The notes beneath the pieces were generated by a model. That model did no database searches, had not been told where the DNA came from, and saw only the letters and a program-made list of their open reading frames with translations. The translations under genes were made by a program, and so were the position numbers. From the NCBI GenBank assembly GCA_002633005.1, contig NMRA01000534.1, forward strand, positions 65,278 to 129,277: a DNA stretch of 64,000 nt, given 5' to 3'. Shown one piece after another: positions 34,901-46,900 of the stretch. Numbering within the stretch: position 1 is the first letter of the stretch; each line of letters starts with the position of its first letter. Source of the stretch: Phoronis australis (Eukaryota; Phoronida; Phoronidae).

Positions 34901-37900
34901 GAGAGCAACATTTACAACATATCAAATGTGCGGTGTCTTGGAAAGAAGATCTTTGTTTTAGCAACTATTCCTCGTTAACAAATATAGAATGAAAATGGCC
35001 ACTAATTCATCAGCCATGCATCAGAGGAGTACATGGAAATAATCTGACTAAACTATTAAACATACTTTTTGAGAAAAATATAACAATTATTTTTTATACA
35101 GATACCTTGACTGAAACTTATTTCCTTCACTACCTATAAAGTGTGGCAGTGGCTAGCAGTGGTCTCCCAACCTCTTCCCCCAGACAGTGCAGTGATTATG
35201 TGACCTTATTGAGAAATCAGCACAACCAGCACCTCTGTTTGCACAGTGATAGTGACCCACTTATCACTGATGCATATCACATGACAGTCATGTGACTTGC
35301 CTGGCTATCACAAACTATGATTAACGTTATGTGGGACCCTTGAAAAATGGCCAAATTTAGCAAACTTTTGAACATCATATCTCAGAAATGGCTGATCAGA
35401 TTCACATGAAACTTTCAAGACACCATACTTTATGCACTGTTCCCAAAATACTTTTAGGAATATTAAGTTATTAAAATTTTCCACTTTTGCATAAGGGGCT
35501 ATCAAATATAGGGGCATTTATGATTTTTATGAACGAAATCAAAAATGGCATAGAAGGAAACCAAAATGATAATTTAGAAAACTGTAACAGTGTTTTGAGA
35601 TTTCACCTTGCCCATTTATGTCAAACAGAATTTGGTCAATTCATGTTATCGTTACCATTAGTTTGCTATGGATATGCCTTTCACTACTTACGACAACATA
35701 ATATATATCCATTTAAGGAAGGAAGTTGTCTCCTAAATTGTATGACAATTTATGCCTTTTATTAAACTATGTTCCCATTCCAAGAATAGCTCAACTCTTG
35801 TGAAAAGCAATGGAAACACATCGTGAGGACAGAAAAATTTTGCTTCTGTTTTCATTGGTAATTCATCACTTGAGGGTTGATCTCTTTTATTTAACTAATA
35901 AACTAAACTTTAAAGAGAAAATATCTGCACAAAAATTTAACTTCAAACTAAGATTGAACAAGTTTAGGAGAGTTTAACACACCAACACCAAAAATACCAC
36001 TTATGACTTCTTACGAGCAGAAACATAATGTGTTATATTGTGGAAAACTAGAATTGTTAGCTTGCCTGAGTTTGGAACTTTAGTTATTTCCTTCCTCTGA
36101 CTAACAGAACATCAAATCAACACAAATCCATGCTCCCCTTTGAAATAGTCATGTGCCAGCCGAGGGTAATAGTGACAGTGACACTAGTTGTAAGCCCCGG
36201 ACATCTGCATGTGATCTCACTTAAAAGTGTGTAAAATGAAACTCTGCAAAGGGCACATTGCTGTTACTTTTCCAACTGTACAATACTTTTGCCCTAAAAA
36301 TCCAAGAGTTTAAGACCATAGGGACGGGGAAAGGAGTACTCACCAGCTAACGACCTCTTGTACAACGGGGAAAGGAGTACTCACCAGCTAACGACCTCTT
36401 GTACACTCCTTGTACAATGGCCGCCAATTTGAAGCAGGTAAATGCTAAGTAGTACGGCAGATCATCAATCAAGGGAATGTCCATCTTTTGGCAGTACTCA
36501 TTGACAAGTTGGTCGACGGTAGGGATACCATGGGCAGCATAATCCAAGTCTTTAATGCCTATAGCATGAATGAGTTTGAATTTTAACAAGGAGCTTTAGT
36601 CACCAATGGGAACACAGTCAGTGGCACACTGCAAGTCATTGATACCTACAGCAATAACTTGCATGGGGCAGGGCTCGACATAAGCAAGTAAACGTGCGAA
36701 AATATCAAGAGAAAAAGTAAAATAGGAGTAGAAAATTGACCTCACTCGAGCTGGTGCCGAGTCAACGGCCACTTTTTACGAGAACAAATCCAGGAAAATG
36801 AGTAATAAATACGCCTTCACTTGTATTTTTGAGCAGACATATTCACCTGTCTCGAGCTCAGTGGGTTAAAGTTCACATTAGCTAAAATGGTCATGACGCA
36901 GTCTTAGGGACTTCAGGAACTACAACTAGGTGTAATTATCACTGATCTGAACAGGCCATTATCCACTCATGCTGTGCGGGTAACTGAATAACATGATATA
37001 GTTATGTCTGGGATGTTAGTGGAACCACTTTCAAGCTGTTGTAGGACCTTATTGACAAGTCTGTGTATTGATCCAAATATCCAGAAAGGTACATTGATAG
37101 CAAAACAATGGTAAAAGGTACATTGATAGCAAAACAATGGTAAAAGGTACATTGATAGCAAAACAATGGTATCAAACCGATTAGCATTTCAACATTAAAT
37201 ATTAAAACGCTGTTACAGTTTTCTAAATTCTTATCACTTTTGTTTTATGTACCTTTTTGATTTTTTTTGAACATCATTAGTCATATTTTAATAGCCCTTC
37301 ATACAAAAGTGGAACATTTCAAAGACAATTCCTAAAAGTGTTTTAGAAAACAGCGCATGAAACATTATTTGAAAGTTTCCAATGAACACAATCAGCCATT
37401 TTTTGAGATCATGTTCCGAAGCAAGTAAAATTTTACCATTTTTCTAGAGTCTTACATAGACTTAATCAGTGAGAGGCGATGATTGAAATTTCGATGAGCT
37501 ACGGAATTTCAGTGTGCGAGTATGTGTGCACGGACAGCCTATCACAACAATCCAGTGAGATATGAGCTGCTCTGGGATACGATGAGATATAAAGTGAGAG
37601 CTGTAATTTGTGTAACTGGTTCGAAATTCATGAAAATTTGTGTTAACAACAGTATACTAAAAGTAGACATTATAAAATAAAGCGTTGATTCAAATGTGAT
37701 GAGGACAAGATCTAAAGCTGGCAGTGAGATTTTTATAGAGTCCTTGTTATCCAGTGTGGTCATCATTTTCCATCTAATTACCACTGACGTTGACATGACT
37801 TGTGGGAAAAAACAATGTCCTTAATCATTTACGGATGAAATAATTGTTCTGTCTAGTCCGATACAACTAGAGAACGAATCAGAAGTGGCTTTCATGTTCT

Positions 37901-40900
37901 CTCGTTTTACTTAAGAGTTTTTAACAGACGTCTGCTATTAAAGATTGAAAAAGATGTGTACACGAACTGGGAAATCCGTGTATTATTTTTATTTTCACAA
38001 TCTTCAGTTCTGCAATAACTGACCTGATAAAATAGGATAGTTGGTCGGAATGCAATACATGAACAGGGCAGACGCAAGATCAACCAAAGGATTGCCCAGG
38101 GTTGATAACTCCCAATCAATAGTAGCGACCACATCAGGACGATGAGGGTGATAGATCAAGTTGTCAATCCTAGAAATGGAGAGAATCATGATCACTAATT
38201 TACATACTCAACACAGCCTCTGCAGCTTTCGATTTGAATTTGAACAATGCAACACAAGGATGAAAATTACTCAGTTTCTTTTTAACATGTTTCAATCACA
38301 ATTTAAAGTTAGTTGTTATAGCTGTCTTTGCACACCACAATATTTCTAGTCACAGCAAATCAGGAACATTCTATTATTTTACAACATACAGGTTCAGTGT
38401 AGGAAACGATTCCATGGATGCGCCTTTAAAATTCAGCTGTTATGACTTCAGTCCGGAGCAAATCCCAAACCCGCACCCTTACACTCCACACAAGTGCCGA
38501 AAATGCTTCACATTTCGGGACTGGAGATTGATCCCCGGGAATGGAGTTTGGTCACGTGTGCAGAGTTAAGAGGTGTGGGCTTGGAATTTGCACCACGGGT
38601 TAGCTGTTTGCTGGTCTAGGACTGGGCTTCTGAGCATCGAAGATTGAATTTAGAGATGCGGCCATGGAATCCTTTTCACTTAAAAAGTTATCATTAAACC
38701 ATGTAACCTACATTAAGACTTTATGTGATCTATATAGAAATCACAACATACCTGAAGTCTCCGTGAGTCAGACATATTCTTTCATTTTTCGGTAAGTTAT
38801 CTTCAAGCCATGTGATCAGTCTGTCAAACACAGGAATGTCGTGTGTTTTACTTGCCTCATACTGCTTTTTCCACCGCGCTACATTTCGTTGAATGAACGG
38901 ACCTGAAGACATAAATATGATGCAAACATAACAAAGATAGACTGAAGTAATCATCTAGCGTCTAGAATGGACAGGAATAAATGTTGCAATGAACAGGCAG
39001 TGGTTATCACTGAAATCCAACTCTGTTTCCCAATACTACTTCTGATTTCCATACACTGCATTTTGCCATCATGAGGCACCCCGGTGTCCATCACAGTCAA
39101 CACGTTTACCTTGTTTTCCGTAGTCATCCAACTTGGCAGCAGACACGTCCACTGAATGGATTCTACACAGCGTGTCAATCATAGCAGTGAAGATAAGACG
39201 GCGCTCTTCAAACTTGCAGTCGACCAGTTCAGGGTCCTTGAAGACACGGCCAGGGCAGTGCTCCATAATGTAGAAAGGTGTTCCAAGCAAGCTGGAAATA
39301 GGTAACGTGCGTTAGCATATTTGTGAGTTAGCACTGGCATATTTGTGTGTAGCATGTTAGCACTGGCATATTTGTGTGTAGCATGTTAACACTGACATAT
39401 TTGTGTGCAGCACATTAGCACTGGCATTGATGATCACCCTGAACTCAAGAAGCTTTTATTAGATCTTTTTTTCTCTGACCAAGTGCACACAGGACTGACA
39501 GCTGATGACACATAAAGTCCAATTGCTAAGCACTTGGCGGTTTTAGAGGTGGTGTCGTCCAATTGAAACATAAGCCCCATCCTGCATAAGGAAAATCATA
39601 TGGAGACAAATGGGTCTCACGTGCTCGAATAAATTTTTGGTAAATTTGCTCATGGCAAAACAAGGAAGCTGCATAATTTCAAAAACGAAAACAAAATAGA
39701 CAAATAGCCAAGATTATTTGTTAGCAAAATGTGACCCTGTATGCTAACAAAAAACTTTGAGTGAACAGAAATGCAGTGGTTTAAATAACCGATGAACTTT
39801 TTTGAAACTCACTTGACTGTTGTCAAACTCTGACAAAAGTCTAGAAGTAAACAACATATTAAATACACATAACTACACCACTTGAAAATAAGTTGAATAT
39901 TTCCACCCAGGAACTCCCAATTTTTGACAACAATAGTTCAGTCAACTGTTTTAAACATATTTTTCGTACTTTCGTTGAGCATATGCATGCCAAAAACCAG
40001 AGACACAACAACGTTTTATTTCAAATGAGGTTTTACACAGTCCAGTACACAAATACTAAATAGTCCCTAGACATGAAGAGCACATGCCAAAAGATTTCCT
40101 TTCCCAGTCGCAATGGTGAATTCTACTGGCACTCAGCTGTCCTGATAACAAATTCCACTTCGGGCTAATCACCATGACGGGAATTCCACATCATTTTGTC
40201 AGCTTATATTTGGTGCACACTCTACCTGCTATCCTCACAGAGTCCCAGCATCTTGGGCACAGGCACCCCAAACTCCTTGACTGCCTTCATAACTCTGAAC
40301 TCTCTCTCTACGGCATGTGCTGATGGAAGCAGTTTACCAGGCTGAAAGGACAAAGCACTGTACAGTGATAACTGGTGCCAGACAATTAGCTATATGAGAA
40401 ACACAGACAATAAGCAATAGTCATGGAGTGAATAAAGTGTTCTCCGTCATTTCAGAAATTATGATAGGTTTGGAATGATAAAATCAAATCTGTGAATTTC
40501 ACATTCATGGCAATTACGACCAATGAAATGACAATGTAGAGAGGATTGAAATAGCTAACTTCCAAATCAAGAGCATGAAATGTTAACAAAATCTTTATTC
40601 CCACTTTGTGATACAGTTTCAACACTGCTCACTGTGACAGGATGGATGGCCGAGAATAATACGTGCCCCACTTCCCGCTATTACGCGTGGAACTACTCAC
40701 CAACACAGGCTACTTACCGGTTTCTTCCTAAGAACCATATCCTTTCCCCCATACCTCACAAAATATGTTGGGTTGGACTGACCATGTTCATAACATCTTA
40801 CAAGAGGTTTGTCTGAAAAGAAGCAAATTCACAAAATATGAGGAAATTACATAAAGTAATTATTATTGCTTAGGAGCACCACAGATTAAACATTAAGAAA

Positions 40901-43900
40901 TTATGCCATGATAAACACCAGGAGTAGCCAGCACACCCAGTTGAACTGGTCCAACTTCTAGAGCAAACCACAAGTCTTTGTTCAGCAGACAACATGTGAC
41001 TTCACGCCCATTAAGTCGATGGCGTTGAGGCAACAGTTGCACCATTAATCAAGACATGTGTCTTTTCACTCTTTCATTAACCTATTCAACTCAGTGAGAA
41101 TAGTGTGCTTAGCTTATAGTGTCTAAAGGCTCTAACAATACATCATGACCATTTTGCTATACTAAGTTATCAAGTACATATTGCCAGACACGTTAGGCAA
41201 ACTGCGTTTACCATAGAGAAAATTTTGAAAGCCACACTCTCACACACTTTTTAATCTGTTTCATTCATTTTTCCACATGAAATTAATTTTTACCTTCACC
41301 TTTGGCATGCAACTTAAGTGCCCAGTTCAGGTAACTTTTCAGCTTGTCAAGTGGTATACGAAGTCTTTCCGGCACTAATATAGTGCCCTCTATAAACGCT
41401 CGACAATCAAACCCCAACAACTCGCTGAGTTCATTGAGGGCCACTTGGCGATCAGACACCTGTTGGTTATAGTAGTAACCATATTCATTGTTAACAGGAC
41501 TTAAACAGTGTTTAGTAAAATTAAAACAGCAGTAAACAGGAGGTCCACCCAGGAAACAAATTTTTGATTTCAGACCATTTACCTCTCTGAAATAGGTCTG
41601 AACTCAGATCACAAGATTTTTGGTGTTGCACAGAACTGACAGCTCATTATTGCCCCAGATGATGCTAGGTAAATAAGATGACACACCGTGACAAGTTGAC
41701 ATGATAAACCTTGTCTATAGCAGTCACACACTGCCAGTCCTTTTCAAACCCAGAAATCATACCTGTTTTGACTAACGAACAATTTGAAGCAAATTTCATA
41801 AAGGCAAGTGGTCTAAATCAAAAGTTGTTTTTGTGACAGAAAGCGGGTTCGTAGCCTCCTTCCTTTATAAAATACGCCTCATTTCGTTTCCTATCGGGGG
41901 TAATAATTCCCGATTTCTATTACCAGGAATAACGTGGTGTCAGCCAAAAATGTTTCATTTATCAATTTCACTCAAGTTGGACAGACGTCAGTTCAAAAAG
42001 GGCAGTTAGCGAGACTTGGTAATGGTTTGTGTAGTACTCATTCAAATATTAAACATAAATAAAGTTCAAGAAATATGTTAATAAGGCAATGTGTTAGTGT
42101 TCAAGTGTTTGTGAAATAATTAAATGAGAGGAAATGCAGCTTCAGTGCATTTTAGACATGAAGCAGTCTTTCAGTTTATGAAGACTTTACCCCCAACACT
42201 TCAGTGAAAGGAAATATTGGTGACTGCAGCTTCTGTGCAGCCCAATTAAAGGGTCATGTGCGAGCACAGACATCACTATATACACAAATAAGCTCATGAT
42301 CAACAGAAAAAAACAAGTAGCCATCAGAATTGAGAGACATGTGAAAGTGCTGTGCATTTTCCTCAATAAATGCGCAAACAAATGTCAGGTTAGGTCTGCG
42401 CCCTATTCATTTACAAAACCTGACTCACAACAGCCATCAGGTGACTGTTTAAAAAAGAATTGTCACTGACTGCTTCAGTTGTCAGATTAGCTGTTTTATT
42501 GTTGATTTTTTCTGGTTCTAAGTTCACTGTGGTGATTTTGACATAATTAAATACTGCAGTTTACCAGTTTCTTCCAATAAAGGATTTTTCAAACTATACT
42601 GTTTCATGGAAGTCAAATATGAACGCTTTCTACGATATTGATCAAACCAGACAATTTATCATTATGAAAATTTGTGTATACTTGCTAAGAAGCTAAATTA
42701 TATCTGCAACGCACAGCCCACATACAAGTACTTTATGTCCAGGAAACAGTGCTAACAAGATAGATGCAAGGCATTTGTAGAACAAGAATGCCCTGAACAG
42801 GAGCCTGGTGTTATAGATTGCACACATAGAAAAATACAGGGCGTTTTAGCAAAATTATGAGTACGCGTGAGAGTGCATGCAGATGGGACCATGCCTGTCT
42901 CTGCTGCATGCAAGTCACCAGAAACCCATGGCCTCAAACGATTTCTCACTCACGACACCAAATTATTCAAAACAGCATAATCAAGGTAAATCTGCAATGA
43001 AGTGCCGGCAAGAAAAATAATATCAAAAATAAGCTAATCTCACATATATTCACTCAATGAGTCACAACACACCAAATTACAAAGAAGAAAATACTGAAAC
43101 CAAATAGATGATGGACAATGTAACTCATCAAAAAGGTGAATAATTAGATGTGACAAAATTTTATATCACAGCTGGAACTTTCTATAAAACAATTTTCCCA
43201 ACATGGTGTATCAAATTAGTTGCGACTGTGATGAATGTAAAGATTTGTATATTGGTGAGACTGAACAGACAATCAGAAAGCGCATGGCCCAGCACTGCAG
43301 AGCAAATGCCAGTGGTTTAAACTATGCACTATTTGATCACCATAGTGACACGGGACATTCATTTAAGACAACAGACTAGGGTACTAGAGGGAGAAGGTTT
43401 GTGGTTCAAGTGAAGGGTCAGAAAGGCTGTCTGGGATAAAGCTAAGAGTGCCTCTTTGAATAGATGGAAAAGTGTCAGATTTACGTTGAATGTGTGGCTC
43501 ATGGTCCAGGGACTTGAAGTTGTTGTCTATGAACTCCGGCATAGGGCAATGAAATTTTTGTGGGAACCAGTCAGTCATCAATTCCCCATAGAAAGAGCCA
43601 GGTGGTGCCACACAATGGGAAATTTATTTTACGGTAAGCTCCAGAAGTTGTGATTTACAATTTTTTCACAACTGAAACTGTAAGTACACAGAACAGAGAA
43701 GAGGAAAGCTATAGGTCATGCAAGACTATATGAAATCATACATTATAATCAACTACATGGCATGCATTGTGAAACACCGGCAATTACAACTATAGTTGTG
43801 CTGTTATGAATGAGCACGTTGACCTATTAAAAGTAAGAATTATAATAATTTAGTCTTCATACAAGCCACATGTTGATCCAATCACGTGATCTATAGATAA

Positions 43901-46900
43901 GTCTGAAAAGATCTCTGTCCCGACCAGGGATCGAACACGATAGCTCAGTAGATTAGAGCGTCTGCACAGTTAGCAGAAAGTCTCGGGTTTGAGCCACAGT
44001 TGGGACATTGATCTCAGACTTAATTATAGGTCATGTGACATGATCAACACATGGCATGTAAGAAGACTTGTTACTAATATACAACTATAGTTAGTTAGCA
44101 ACAAGAGTAGCGCCAGCGTTGCTATGGTAAATTTTCTTCAAATTAGAACAAAATATGGTGTAACAGTAAAATTGTATTGCACCAAACTTTAAACAAGAGC
44201 AATTAAGAGGAAAATTTTTACTTGATTATTTGAAAACTTTATATAATATGGCTGGCATCAACAAAACAATGAAATTTTGAGCATTTTTGGTAATACAGTA
44301 GGCGTTTGAAAAAATTAAAAAACACGATTTTGGCCATTATTTTTGGTCGAATTTGAGGAAACTTTACCGTAGCTTTAAAAAGAGTAACATTCAGATGAAG
44401 AAGTTATAGTGCATAATGTATTTCCACACTCTGATATCGGGGTCAGTAAGTGTAACTGTTGGTCAATAAATGATGGCAGGTATGACAGCCCAGGGACAGA
44501 TCCACGAGGGTCAACAATAGAAGACTTTCTCACTACAAAATATACTTTTATCTACCACTGAGTGTATAGTTCCAGTCAAATAAGTAAACTCCATGGTTTA
44601 ATTTGCAGACCAATCTGTGCAGAAGAATGATTTTACAATTTAATTCAAATATGTCATCAGTTGTCATGTCCAAAGAGTGGTATACAGCTCTTTTCTTCTT
44701 TGAAAATCAAGAGCAGGTGTCCCGAGAGGAAGCAGCTGTGTCCATGCAATAGCAGTGTTACGACTGTTGAACGGTGACTAGATCCTTGCCAAGTTCTTTG
44801 TTCAAGTCAGCGAGTGCTTGCTCTGGACTGTCCACCTGGTTAGTTTTAAACGATTTGGGTTGACAAGTAGTTAGTAAATAATTAGTAACAAAAGTGATAG
44901 CAAAAAGAACCAAAGTTAGAAATTTTAGAAACACGAGGGTTAAAATAGGACAGAGAATGCAGAGAGTAGACACGTTTTTAATTACAACTGATCAGATGTC
45001 ATTCCTCATGTTAACACCACGTGCAGTACTTCACTGATAACTTTTCTAATGAATGCTCGACTGCTTACCTTTTCAGATGTTTGCAATATTATCATGTATC
45101 AGGCAGGTTACAGGTCTTAGCCGTAAGAAGTGGGGGCCCAATAATAGACCAAGTGGTGAGGTATGGTTGTGCCAACTTTGACGAAGAAATTATTTTTACC
45201 TTCCTCAAGCTCACAGTGTGGTGGCGTGTTAAATTAACGATTATAACCACATTTTCTAATTCATGTCCACACTACAGAGCCAGCTCACCTGAATGGCCCT
45301 GAAGCCATAGCCACGTGCAGCCTTACAGTGGATGTGGTGGTCATCTAAGAAGATTGACTCTTCAGCGGTCACTCCAAGTTTTTCCAGACACACACGGAAT
45401 GGTTCAAACTCAGGCTTCCTGGCTCCCACTTTGTACGACTCGACAAACTGAAGGCAAAAGGTACGTGAAGACCCTTGTTATAAGATGACGCAAAAATGAA
45501 CGACGCACAGCAACGTTTGGGTTCATGAAAGCATTAACGTCCTCAATTTGCTTGATCGATATAATTAGTTACAAGAACTTTCAGATGATGAGTAAAAATT
45601 ATTATTTATCGTTCATTACAGTTCACTTCTAGATTAACGGGGTTACTTGATACATTTATAGTTGGTTTCAATTTCTCAAATAACATGTAATTCAAAATCA
45701 GCTAATATATTAATATAAAAATTATTTTGACTCCCCGTAACGAAAAACAAGTCAAAGTCCACTTCCGAAGCATTTACTAAGACACAGGTCACAGTATTGC
45801 AGTCCTTATCCAGGGGACAACTTAATTAACTCTCGATTATTCTAACAATCATTGAAAGGAGATTTTTGATGAGCAGTTTATAGTATGTAAAGATGATAGT
45901 TGTATGACAAAAATACTGATTTTTGTATGTTTTCTAAAATATGAATAAATTGTCAATTTTAAGCTGGCGTTACTAAGGGGAATTTCTGGTAGTAACTCCC
46001 AGGACATGAATTTGGAAAATGGCATTTTTACCTTAATAACCTATAAGCATGCTCAGGCATATACAGATAAAATGCGCCAACCATGACGTAGAATGTGGAC
46101 CAATATGTAGTATGGGTAGTTACAGCATATATGATACAGACAGTACCCACTTAGTTAAGTTCATTTTGCACACAAGCCAAAACTGATTCAGAAGCACATA
46201 AAGCATACATGCACTGAAGTAAACTATGTCCTAGTTCTTATAAAGACTGTCTTATTCTTGTTTGATACTCGCTGGTGAGGGGAGGTTTGTCAAAATTACC
46301 ACATCGAAGAGAGACATAAACTCATCGGGAAACATATTTCGCCCGTCTTTGAATCCAAAGTTGTTAGTGATGACTGCAGTTTTCAATCCTTCTGCTCGCA
46401 CGCATTTAACAGCTTCAATCATTTCAGGATAGGGGGCAGTATGTGTCTCTAGAAACCTTGGTAGTATCCATGAAGCATCAACCTGGCGCCCGGCCTGAAA
46501 TGAAATTAGGTTTCCCTAAACTTCTACTGTTGAAGTGAAAATTGCGATATTTTGAACATTCTAGAAAAAACAAGTTCTGAATAATGCCACAAACATATGG
46601 CGCAATATGCAAAAGGAATAAGAAAAGTTCGTAAATTTCAAAACTTTAGACTATAGTCAACCGGTCCCAACATAGCTGGGTTCTGACTCCATGAGTAGAT
46701 ATCAAATACAAGAAATAGAGCATTAGCTTTGAAAAGTTCAACAGATTAGTATTTGTATCAGACAAATCTTTGTATATGTCAAAGGCACAACACAGTTTAA
46801 CTGACATTGAACTAAAATGAATTTCAAACCACCAAGAACAGCTTGAAATGGCTCCTACTTCTATTCTGAAAACACATTTTGAACAGTAACAAATGTTAAG

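Larger units (their letters stand above)
41460..45288 (-). other. ACAD10 intron 4 with alternative exon and inserted elements
   Basis: The largest ACAD10 intron. It holds an alternative terminal exon (44758-44835), a foldback element with tRNA-like centre (43850-44070) and a Penelope-like endonuclease relic (43203-43560). Nothing recognised in 41460-43190. Confidence 0.8.

Noticed and set aside
43938-43995. Functional tRNA gene
   Set aside because: D and anticodon stems pair, but T and acceptor stems do not and the loop lacks the invariant U33; treated as a tRNA-derived repeat.
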